Origin: Omphalotus guepiniiformis
Taxonomy: Eukaryota > Basidiomycota > Agaricomycetes > Agaricales > Omphalotaceae
Length of the DNA stretch: 64,000 nt
Direction of reading: 5' to 3'
NCBI GenBank assembly: GCA_028554645.1
Contig: JAQOOI010000078.1
Coordinates: forward strand, 845,329-909,328
Part shown: positions 1 to 9,398 of the stretch, piece after piece
How the letters are laid out: each line of letters starts with the position of its first letter
Numbering within the stretch: the stretch's first letter is position 1
The notes under the pieces: generated by a model
The model's input: the letters and a program-made list of their open reading frames with translations, nothing else
Told to the model about the DNA's origin: nothing
Database searches by the model: none
Program-made: the position numbers and the translations under genes

Positions 1-1025
1 AATTTCTCAAAGCTTAGGCTTATATAGACACATACTGCTACAATCGAACCTTGTCCGACTCAACTGTGCGTGTTATCAAGTTCACTCGCCACTAATTCGT
101 GAATGCCAAGACGCAGAGCGGTGAAGCTTCTGAATGAATGACGTTCGTATTGTACCGGCTTGGGAAACCAACGTGGCATGGAGTCGTTGAAGTTGTCCTA
201 TGTAGTCGTCCACAAGGCGCATGCCCAACCTCGTCAGTCATGCGTATGCAGATCGACATACTTAATCGAGTTCCCTTTGAAATACGCACGACACGGTCAA
301 AGGCAGGCATGAAGGAGGACTCCCAAGGACTCAATAATCCGGAGCATTGTCGGACCATTTTCAAGGAACATGAAATCCTGCACGGCGAGTGGGAACAGAG
401 CGGTAGAGGTGAAGGAGGAAGTGAGAGACGAAACTATCGTGCCAATGGATCCGCGAGCCAAGCCCAAGCCAGCGCCATGCCTTAACAACATGTTTCAAAC
501 ACAGTCGCAGCACACTGCAGGTGCTACCATTGGATTTCACCGAGAGACCAGGCACCGAGAGACCAGGCTGAAGCTGCAGCCCTGTTCAGCAACGAAGTGA
601 CGACAAGTGAGCTATTACGACTCGACTGACGACTATCCACCAAGATCCAGAGGCCTTCTGCATTGCGGACGCTGAATCGCTCTTCGGATGTGCTGCGAAA
701 TGTGCACGACACTACTTCAAGCTTGGAAATATCTTTCCCCGGGTGCCAATCTCCCAGGTAAAACCCAGCTGGCCGTTGAAACTTATTGGCTGCACCACAG
801 AAAGCGCTCATCTATCAGTGGAGCGCACGGCTACATGAAACGTGGAGCATAGGCCGTCAGTATATTCAGTACCTCTCCAAATCACAACCATCCAACGTAC
901 ATAAAGCCCTTATCATTGAGCACTACCATGTTCACAATCGTCTCATTCCACCACCGAACGCGAAAAACTCTGTACATTTCCGTTGATTCAGTATTCTCCA
1001 AATTACTCAAGGAGCCACCTCACAG
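1..1025. other. no gene assigned
   Basis: I see only short overlapping open frames on both strands (for example minus strand 92-364 and 524-811). None has a recognisable domain, a convincing exon chain or a signal peptide. The stretch could hold decayed exons of a minus-strand gene running off the left edge, but I cannot support one. Confidence 0.4.
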
Positions 1026-1224
1026 ATGCGTTTGATCCTCCTCACCACTACTCTCTTCAGCGTTTTGAATTTGGCTGCGGCAGACAACTGCTATTGCTTC
1101 CCTCTAGCTCAAGGAGGAGTGGGTGGATCGCAATGCAGCACATGGAACTCCAATTAGCCAGATATTTCTGGGTACTGTCCTGACGGACCGTCTCCTGGGT
1201 ACGCGGTGTGCTGCGACGATTGCC
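1026..1224 (+). pseudogene. cysteine-rich small secreted protein, interrupted by TAG
   Basis: The ATG at 1026 opens a typical signal peptide (MRLILLTTTLFSVLNLAAA) followed by a short Cys-rich mature part beginning DNCYC. After 43 codons there is an in-frame TAG (1155-1157). The same frame then continues for 22 codons with further cysteines (GYC, CCDDC) up to a good splice donor, GTGAGT, at 1225. Cysteines therefore lie on both sides of the stop in one frame, which suggests a small secreted protein gene broken by a single nonsense change. The family is not recognised and downstream exons are not resolved. A 43-residue product, or an undetected small intron around the TAG, are the alternatives. 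Confidence 0.45.
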
Positions 1225-1329
1225 GTGAGTCATTTCTTCGTACGACAGCGTGCCTCGTGTTAATGGGTTGTGTAAACCGGTTTGGTTGTCCGTGAGCATC
1301 AGTGCCGTGAGTAAGAAGCAGATTTTTTT

Positions 1330-4300
1330 GGCCTAGGTACATGGCACCTCATGGATCTCGCCGATGGTGGCAGTAACGGTATTAAGACCACACTTTTCGA
1401 GTGTCAGTAGCACTTTTGAAGTCTCAGAACTCAGAAAGACGCACTTGAGTGTCCAGAGCCAGAAGCTTGAAGTGAGGAGACGCCCCATACAGCCTGCCAG
1501 ACTCCGCGATCTCACAATATCCATTACTTCGCCGGAGAGTAAGCATAGCATGTAGTTGGGAGATGAAAAACGAAGTCAAGGCGATGATAAGACGTTCAAA
1601 CAAAGGTAAACTAGATGTCAACAGAAACAAAGCCGGCATTCTCCTTTTACTGTGCTTGTCAGCTTTAACAGTCAGGGCAATTTCGAAAATCGCAAAACGT
1701 TTTTTTATACTGCAACTATCCATGGGACAATCATATCTACGACCCACTACAGGTCGATTGCGCGCGCATAAGACACGATAGCTGGACTCAGAGCAAAACT
1801 CTTATGTGTCCTCTCCAACACTGCTGTTCGACGGCGGCACTGCCCAAACACCTGAAACATTGCAAAGAAGAATGTTCATTGCGGAGCATCGGAACTCTCA
1901 CATACATCAAGTGAAGGTAGTGCAGACTATCATTACATGCTACTACAAATATGTCTCACATAACAGTACAACCCCATCCACCTTCATCTTGCCTAGCGCG
2001 TGGTTCCCGCACTATTAGTGGTTCCCTATACACCGCCAGGTGTCGCTGTGCAACCCATGGTTGTTGTGCTTGTATCCTTTCGCCAGCCCTCCTTAGTTGT
2101 TCACCAGCTTGGGTAACAGCCTCTTCTCGACGCCTGGCAGCTTGAATTGCCTCAAGTTCCCGTCGGCGGCGTGCTCGTTCGAGATAATCAAAATCGTCAT
2201 CTTGCTGATTCATAAACTCAGCATTTCTGATACGTGCAGCCTCCCTCTGCGCTTGGGTAACAGCCTCTTGTCGACGCCTGACAGCTTGAAGTGTCTCAAA
2301 TTCCCGTAGACGGCGTGCTTGTTCGATATAATCAAAATCGTCATCTCGCTGATTCACGAACTCAAGCTGCTGCACTACCCTCGGGCGATTAAGCTCAAAC
2401 TGCTGCGCTACCCTCGGGCGATTATCGTCTGCGTAGATCCCTCCATAGGCCGTTCCCATATGATCATAGATAGTCCCGGCCTGGAATATTCCCAAACACA
2501 CCCAGCACACATGAGCACCGCATTTGCACGTCATATGATTGCATCCCTCGGTCTTTTCTATCCAGACATTGCATGAAGGGCATTTCTTCACCCCTGCTGT
2601 TCGCGCCCACTCTTCGTTCAGACGTTCCTGCTCTGCAGGATCACTTTGAATTCTCCTCTCTTCGCAAGTCATCCCATCATGACCTTCTTGACATCTGGAG
2701 CAGATCGTAATCAGACAGGATGGGCAACTGAGCTGAAGAGCGGCGGTGTCGTCCGCGGTGCGGCGATAGATTTGCACGCAATCAGGTGTCGGACAGTACT
2801 TGTAACTTTGCGGATTCTTCTCGATGTGACTCACAAAGGCGGTTTCAAGGAGAGCGTTGAACTGCTGTGGTGTGAGGAATCGCTGAATTATGGGTAAAGC
2901 AATGGGTTTCAAGCACGTTGCCTCATTCCCCATGCAGACGAGTGGGAAGGTCTTGATGTCAGCGGTGAAGAAGTGACGGATACAAGCGGTGCAGTATTCA
3001 TGTCCGCATCCGAGTTGTACTGGGGTGGAGACTTCGTCTAAGCAGATAGGGCACGTGGAGTTTTCGTGGTTGGGTGCGGGATTAGTAACAGCGAGTTCGT
3101 CTAGAGATTCGTCTATGAGACGGCTGAGAGCGTGACGAGCCTCTTCCCCGCCTCTAATAGTGATACGGCAGGGAGAGGTTGCGATGTCGAGTGTAACACT
3201 ATCTTCTCCAAAGGTCTCTTTGAGCGAAGCGATTCCACGCTGGGCGAAAAACCTAATTGACTGTCTCTTCAGTGGAACAGTGTACTCGAGTCCAGAAAGC
3301 CTTTCTATCTCCTTCATAATCATCTCTCGAGCCTTTGCAATGGCGGAAGGCTCTCCGTATACTTTGACGATCTTCATTCTCCAGTCCTGCGCCACATGAG
3401 CCCCCACAGTAGGGAATATAGACTCGAGAAACCTCTGTCCAGCTGCATTCCCAAACGAACGATGCCATAAATCGAGCTTGTCGCCCGCAGCCAACCGCTC
3501 GACGCGCACTTTGAGCAAACCAACTGCTTGGCTGTCGTCTCCCCCCACGCGAACAAGAGTCGGGGTATAATCGTTGTGTTGGGTGATGAGAACATAGCTT
3601 CCTTTTCGGCCCGCAGTATCTGAGACAAAAGCGTCCCATTGTTTCTTCTGTGCTTTATACTGTCGAGGGGAAACATTGATTTGGTACTGGACAGGATCGG
3701 GAAGCCATAGTCTGAAGGTAGCATTCCCTATATATGGATACTTTTTCTGATGAATTCGATCATGGATAACCTTGGCTTTGTCCCAAGTATCGAACCGAGC
3801 ACGTAAAGTATAGTTTCTTCCAAAATAGTCGAGCGTTGGCCCTTCGAGCCTCACGTTCGATCCAAGAGAATTTCCATTGATGAGGCCCTTGACATGAGTT
3901 TTCGCAGCTTCCTCGTCGTATCCAATTGCATTGGGCAGTCTTCGCACATCCGGAGCTTGAAAGGCTTCTATCACAGCCTGGTCTGAAGTCTGCGGTGTGA
4001 AACCACTAATCAAGAGTGAGCAGGGGTCAAGTGTCCCTTGACGCGTCCGATTCCGCTCAACTCTGATTCTCCGACCATTGATCACCTTCCCATTCACCTC
4101 CCGCATCTTCTCATCGGCACGTTCAGCATATGCATAGCTCGCTACGAAGCGCACGCTAGGAGCTCTCCATTGAACTGTCAGAACAGCACCGTCTCGCGTA
4201 GAATACATTCCGCCAATAGTCTCACTGTCGCTGACAGTGAACTCGAGGGAACTACCACGGAAATCAGTCCCATTAAGCTCAAGAGCAACCGTCTTCTCAG

Positions 4301-5890
4301 CTTCCCCATCAACAATGAAACTCGCCTCCTGTCGCTGTTTCACCTTGTTCATATTCACAAGATAGAATTTCTCCTCCTCGACACCCTGCGCTCGGAACCA
4401 TTCGCAGACTTCACTGCATTTCGCATCAAGTGGGAGGTTTTTCACTTGCACGCGACAGGACTCGAACCCAGTAACGATGCGATCAATAGCCGCACCAGCG
4501 CTGAACGTGACGATGGTGCTACCAAGCTCGACTTGTCGAATAGTGAACCCCTCTTCCCTTCGAACACGCTCAGCTCGACGAGCTTCTTGTTGAATGCGAA
4601 GGTGCTCTGCGCGTTCTTCCTCCGCTTTCCTTCTCTGTGCTTCCCTCTCAGCACGCTCAGCTTCCCGTTCGATACGTAGTTGTTCAGCCTCAGCTGCTTT
4701 CCGTTGCCTCTCCATCTCCTCTTGTCGAGCAAGTTCTGCAGCACGTTCCTCAGTAACTTTACGTTGTCTCTCTTGCTCTGCTTCCTGCGCAGCCCGTTGA
4801 GCTCCATCATTTCCCCTGGTGCCTTGCTGATTAGCAATACCCATAACGTGATTCACATCCTGTGCACCCTTCGATCCACGCTGGTGAGCTCTTTGTCGTT
4901 GGGTTCTCCGAGTATCCGGACGTTGACCTCGAGCCCCAGTCCCTACAGACTGCTGTATGTCGTGTGTATCGCCAATCTCGCGTGCCACGAAGACAGGTGA
5001 GGATACACGCTGCTGCTGCACCTTGACCGATTGAAGCGTGTAAGATCGTATATTAGCGCCAGAAGCCAGGCGCAGAAAGCGTAGTGGACCTCACCTCTGC
5101 ATCGTGTTTGAATTTACAGAAATCCCCTCTACGACATGTCCCGGCTCTCCATGCGAAACATACTAAGTTGTCTGGTTTTTGATTCTGTTGGCGTGTAGAT
5201 TTTTGGCGTGTAGATTTTTGTCGTGTAGGTCGTGTTGTGTTCACCGTGATGGACGGTGATGAAACGTGCACGTGCTTCTCCGGTGGTGGTGCTGATATCG
5301 ATGAGGAGGCGTTCTAATGGGAAAATTTGCTTCAGTGGCTTTTCTTGATAAACGTGTATACTAAACTCACCTCGGGAGGCTCTTCATTCGTGGAGTTGCC
5401 GAAAACAATCCCAGCAGCCGCTTTCGCACTGTGCCTTTGTCCCGATGTCGATAGAGAGTTGTCCTAACGGGTCAGCGATAAGTAGCAGAATTACTTCAGT
5501 AGTCTTCTTGACGAATGATGAATGTGTAAATCACCATCAAACGCCCCTCATTCAAAGCCGGGTGGGCGCAAGTAAGACGCTCGACAGCAGGCGTGGAGCT
5601 CACATCGTGTCTTCTTTTGCAGCTTGCTCCGAATTTACAGTTTCCTTTGAGAAAGAATTTGCACGGGGCAGAGGATTCTTTCAAGCTGCCAGTGCCAGTG
5701 GGATTACTTTGAATGGGCATTGTCGTTGTAGGGTTTGACTATAAGACAAGAAGAAAGGATGAAGCTACACGTTGTGATTGAGCAAGGTTTACTGAGACGT
5801 ATAAGCTTTGCGAAGCCCACCCTGAAGTCGTATTGAACGTGATCAGCAATGTGTGGATGCAAATTCTGGGTTAGAACTTACGGTTCAAGT
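1330..5890. repeat. left copy of a diverged segmental duplication
   Basis: This stretch contains the first RBR gene and its flanks and is matched by about 12120-16890. The coding parts are very similar. The downstream flanks share scattered blocks, for example GACGCCCCATACAGCC near 1480 and 12285, and ACATAACAGTACAACCCC at the gene ends. The upstream flanks match at about 5760-5880 and 16760-16870. The duplication is older than the Copia insertion that now separates the copies, because the non-coding parts are clearly diverged. Confidence 0.75.
1956..5720 (-). CDS. CCCH zinc-finger / RRM-like / RING-IBR-RING E3 ubiquitin ligase, paralogue 1
   Basis: The model has four exons, all phase 0: 5720-5535, 5463-5371, 5313-5095 and about 5015-1956, giving about 1185 residues. 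Exon 1 carries a CCCH finger (C20, C28, C34, H38). Exon 3 carries a second one (about C145, C153, C159, H163) after a small TRQKS repeat. A charged Arg/Glu/Ala coiled coil follows, then RRM-like segments (around VQVKNLPLDA and VNGKVINGRRIRV) and a KH-like middle region. RING1 (CPICLDE...CGHEYC), IBR (KYCPTPDC...CSRC) and RING2 (KKCPSC...EGCNHMTC) begin near residue 820; the Cys of EGC aligns with the RBR catalytic cysteine. The tail after RING2 contains an internal duplication around DDDFDY and ends CTVM, a CaaX-type prenylation signal. RBR ligases move ubiquitin through a thioester on RING2. RNA binding and membrane anchoring are inferences. The large ORF has no ATG at its start, which supports the spliced model. 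Confidence 0.85.
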
Positions 5891-5895
5891 GCACG
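5891..5895. repeat. target-site duplication, left (GCACG)
   Basis: GCACG immediately precedes the left LTR and is repeated at 11631-11635 after the right LTR, as expected of a 5-bp integrase staggered cut. Confidence 0.9.
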
Positions 5896-6160
5896 TGTTG
5901 ATACTAAACACTTATATCAGAGAACTCTTCAGCACAATATGGTAAAAGGCTTTATTAATACCTAAACACTTATATCAGAGAACTAAAAGGACTGTAAGTA
6001 TAGATATGAGTGTGGAAAATATGAGACATACCTCTTCAGCACAATATGGTAAAAGGCTGAAGAGGAAAAAAGTCGAGAGACGGTAAAAAAGTTGGGGATA
6101 GGTCACGTGAAGATAAGATGTAATTGTAATGTAATAGTATGATAAGGGAACCGATTAACA
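5896..6160 (-). repeat. LTR (3' LTR of the element)
   Basis: 265 bp, identical to 11366-11630 by eye. Inside it, two motifs occur twice as direct repeats: CTTATATCAGAGAACT and CTTCAGCACAATATGG. A CACGTG palindrome is present near 6111. These doubled modules could be promoter or enhancer elements. Confidence 0.95.
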
Positions 6161-6170
6161 CACCCCCACA
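6161..6170 (-). promoter_or_regulatory. polypurine tract
   Basis: On the element's own strand TGTGGGGGTG lies directly against the 3' LTR. This is the position and composition of a plus-strand priming polypurine tract. Confidence 0.7.
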
Positions 6171-6191
6171 ATGAATACAGATGAACGAGAA

Positions 6192-9100
6192 CTATGTATG
6201 TGCAAAAGAAATGAGACCGAGAGAACGAACGTGCTTGTAGTGAAGTTCGGGAGAGAGTGGTTTGGTAAAAATGTCAGCGATCATGTCGGTAGTAGAAACC
6301 CAAGTAGCGGAGAAATCCCCAGAAGAAATGTGGTCGCGAATGAAATGAAAGCGAGCGTCAATATGGCGTGAGCGTTTAGAAACAGTATCTCCAGTAGCGA
6401 TGTCTATGCAAGAACGGTTGTCCGAAAGTAAAGGGAAAGGGCGTGGAACAGGGAGATTAATGAAAACAAGATACATACGAATCCAAAGCGCTGTTTTAAG
6501 AATATGAGTAAGTGACATGTATTCGGATTCGGTTGAAGAAAGAGCGACGGTTTTTTGTTTAGAACTAGACCAAGCAACGAGTCCACCATAGAAAAATATC
6601 GCAAAGCCGCTAATGCTTCGTCGATCGTTCGAGTCCGAAGCCCAGTCCGAATCCGAGAGCCCCGAGCCTTCGTCAATTGATAGTCTGAGAGAAGTTGTCA
6701 ATGGGTGTCGTTCTCCACCCCCATACTGAAGGCAAAAGTCAGCTGTGGCAGAAAGATAACGAAGAATGCCTTTAGCTGCAACGCCATGAGCAGTAGACAG
6801 CTTGGAAGCAAATTGGGCAAGAGCCATAACTGCAAAACAAATATCGGGGCGAGTCATGATAGAAAGATAAAGGAGCTCGCCCACTAAACGTTGGTACCAC
6901 TTCGTGAACTTGGCAGAGTCAGTGGGAATTCCAGGCAAAGTATCAGGAGAAACAGGAGGAAGGTTTGAAGGGTGAACACGAAGAGGAACAGGTAAAGGTT
7001 TGCAGTCTTTGAGGGAGTAAGATTCAAGCAAATCACGAATATAAGGTTCTTGATCAATCCAAAGCAAGCGACGTACGCGGTCGCGTCGTACACGCATGCC
7101 CAACCATTTGGAAATGGGGCCAAGGTCTTCGACGTCGAATCGCAGCCGAAGCATTGAAAGTAACCATAGATAAATTGGAGATGAATTGGTGCAAGCACAG
7201 CCATCATCCACATGAAAAGGCACGATAATGCGAAGAGGGGAGCCATCAGCAGGCATTGAGATTGAAGAATTAGGCGGAGGAGAAAGCCAAGATTTAGAAA
7301 AAACAGCAGTGTCAGCTCCTGAAACCACGAAGCCGAGATCCTCCAAAGCTTCTCGCAAGGTGTAGTACCATTCATGGCTAGCCTGTTTCAGGCCGTAGAG
7401 CGCACGATTGAGCTTATACACAATGGAGGGATCGTCTTCGGGGAAGTCAGGAACCTGAGAAACGTAAATGTCTTCAGAAAGAGAAGCGTTCAAAAATGCA
7501 GTCTTGAAATCAAAGGTAAAAATTTCCCAGTCCTCGCGCGCAGCATAAGCAAGTAATGCCCGAACACCTGCGGCGTTGGCGGTGGGAGACGAGGTGCGGT
7601 CATAATCAGAAGGTAACTGTCTGTTGCCCTCCACCACAACACGAGCTTTCGCTTTTTCACGAGAGCCGTCAGCGGCATGCTTCCAGACATGAACCCAGTG
7701 TAAAGGAATAGCCTTTCGGCCAGCAGGAAGAGAGCATTTAGAGAAAACACCTATCTCCCAGAGACGATTAAACTCCTGATGGCGTGCATCACGCCAGACT
7801 GCCGAATCAGATCGACGAAGGGCATTCCGAAGCGAACCCGGATCCAAGGACAGGTCTTCGAACTGTGAACGAACAGATGCACGTGCGGTCAGTAAAAGAG
7901 AAGACGAGTGAGCCAATTCAGAAGGTAGAAGAGAAGTAAGTCTAGTGTCAAGAGGCGGAACATCAGGCAAAGAAAAGGAAGAAGGAACAGTAGATTCGAT
8001 TTGGAAATCGGAAGTAGAAATGAAGGACGTATCGTCAAGAGCTTCCACGGAAGCTGTGAATGCACAGACTGCGGCAACAACAGACGGTGCGGCAGGTTTT
8101 CGACGTGACTCGAGGCTCGCCTGATAAGCCTTTCCCTTCGCAGTCAATGTCCTGACTCGAGTCGAACGGGTGGTCGGTAGAACATCCGCTGGAGGAAGAG
8201 CGCGAGTAACCACTCGGCTTGCAAGTTTGCCAAAATGCATCTCGTCGAAGATTACATCCCGACTTATGTGGTACTTGCCCGCAAGGTCACGGATCTTCCA
8301 TCCCAGAGTGTGTTCTTCAACACCTACGAAGATCCCCTCAATCATAGCAGGATCACCCTTGCGACGAAGTTCTGGAGGAACATGCATGTAAGCGCGGCAA
8401 CCAAAGACGCGAACGAGTTCGATGGAGGGTTTCTTATGATACATAACCTCATACGGAGTCTTCCCTTTCTCAACAGCCGTAGTTGGGAACCGGCAGCGAA
8501 CAAAGTTGGAATACATGACAGCATCGGCCCAGAAGGAAAGAGGTAGACCCGCGGCGGCAAGTAGAACCAGAGCATCACTTTCGATCGTTCGAATGTAGCG
8601 TTCGATTTTTCCGTTCTGTGAATGGGCATACGGGACAGTGGAACGTAAGATAATACCACGGTCTGCAAGAAACCGTAAGATTGCCTTGCCTAGGAACTCA
8701 CCCGCACGATCTGCTTGAAGCATCTCCACCAGTAGACCTGTAATGTTCTCCCAAACATTGAAGGTCAACCGAATGTGTTCAAGAGCTTCGTTCTTGTGAT
8801 GCATGCATTTGACGGAGCCAACATGCGAGTAGTCGTCAAGTAGAACATGACAATAAGATTCATGGCGGGGTGATTCGACTGGCCAAGGACCACAGGTATC
8901 CATGAGTACGAGCTCAAGAAGGCGACTAGCCCGCTTGCCATGATTGTCGTAAGGACGACGTGGATGTTTGCCAAGAAGGCAGTCACTGCATATGCCTGCA
9001 GCCTTAGAACCATCATATTTAGGGTCGATACCTGTCACCATATCACTTGATAGCAGTTGGTTAACGGCCTCAACACCCCCATGAGCCAAACGTTCGTGGT

Positions 9101-9398
9101 ATAAGTCTCCCGAGATTACACGCGGCACGAATGTGGCGAAGATGAAAGCGGCAGGTGGCTCAGAAGTGGTTGCTGGTGACGAAGGTGGCTGCCAAACGTC
9201 TTTAAGGGCAGAAGCGTCCTTGATGAAAGAGACGGGCATGAACGACAAGCGGTGTTTAGTCGATCCTTGGATGAACGTCCGTTTAGCATCCTTCTCTTTT
9301 GGTTTCGGCGTGTACAAACGGAAGTAGTTGTGTTCACTGACCACCGTCCACTGTCGTTCCGTGAATGAACCCTGTGAAATCAGGTTCACTGGCGCGTC
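6192..9398 (-). CDS. Copia pol: integrase, reverse transcriptase, RNase H
   Basis: The open frame runs about 1065 codons. In order it shows an HHCC zinc-binding integrase N-terminus (YHERLAH ... CSDC) and the integrase core with D, D and E in LVLMDTCGP, QADRAGEF and the later QNGKIERY. Reverse transcriptase follows with TFDFKTAFLNA, ALYGLKQASHEW and a catalytic HVDD (Copia usually has YVDD). RNase H ends the protein with SDSDWASD and STESEY, followed by ADIFTKPL. No internal stop is seen. The frame has no ATG of its own and is +1 relative to gag, which ends at 9397, so it would be made by frameshifting or the junction is damaged. Start is given as the first codon after a +1 shift on CTT-TGA-C. 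Confidence 0.92.
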   Translation of the reverse strand, partial: DAPVNLISQGSFTERQWTVVSEHNYFRLYTPKPKEKDAKRTFIQGSTKHRLSFMPVSFIKDASALKDVWQPPSSPATTSEPPAAFIFATFVPRVISGDLYHERLAHGGVEAVNQLLSSDMVTGIDPKYDGSKAAGICSDCLLGKHPRRPYDNHGKRASRLLELVLMDTCGPWPVESPRHESYCHVLLDDYSHVGSVKCMHHKNEALEHIRLTFNVWENITGLLVEMLQADRAGEFLGKAILRFLADRGIILRSTVPYAHSQNGKIERYIRTIESDALVLLAAAGLPLSFWADAVMYSNFVRCRFPTTAVEKGKTPYEVMYHKKPSIELVRVFGCRAYMHVPPELRRKGDPAMIEGIFVGVEEHTLGWKIRDLAGKYHISRDVIFDEMHFGKLASRVVTRALPPADVLPTTRSTRVRTLTAKGKAYQASLESRRKPAAPSVVAAVCAFTASVEALDDTSFISTSDFQIESTVPSSFSLPDVPPLDTRLTSLLPSELAHSSSLLLTARASVRSQFEDLSLDPGSLRNALRRSDSAVWRDARHQEFNRLWEIGVFSKCSLPAGRKAIPLHWVHVWKHAADGSREKAKARVVVEGNRQLPSDYDRTSSPTANAAGVRALLAYAAREDWEIFTFDFKTAFLNASLSEDIYVSQVPDFPEDDPSIVYKLNRALYGLKQASHEWYYTLREALEDLGFVVSGADTAVFSKSWLSPPPNSSISMPADGSPLRIIVPFHVDDGCACTNSSPIYLWLLSMLRLRFDVEDLGPISKWLGMRVRRDRVRRLLWIDQEPYIRDLLESYSLKDCKPLPVPLRVHPSNLPPVSPDTLPGIPTDSAKFTKWYQRLVGELLYLSIMTRPDICFAVMALAQFASKLSTAHGVAAKGILRYLSATADFCLQYGGGERHPLTTSLRLSIDEGSGLSDSDWASDSNDRRSISGFAIFFYGGLVAWSSSKQKTVALSSTESEYMSLTHILKTALWIRMYLVFINLPVPRPFPLLSDNRSCIDIATGDTVSKRSRHIDARFHFIRDHISSGDFSATWVSTTDMIADIFTKPLSPELHYKHVRSLGLISFAHT

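Noticed and set aside
4450..4470. GGGTTCGAGTCC-like sequence resembling a tRNA T-loop (also near 15170)
   Set aside because: It lies inside conserved RBR coding sequence (GFESCRV) and no acceptor or anticodon stem can be drawn.
4038..4679. Long plus-strand ORF opposite the first RBR gene (and similar ones at 14879-15391 and 15259-15606)
   Set aside because: They are mirror frames of the Glu/Arg/Ala-rich coding region, with no domain and no splice logic.
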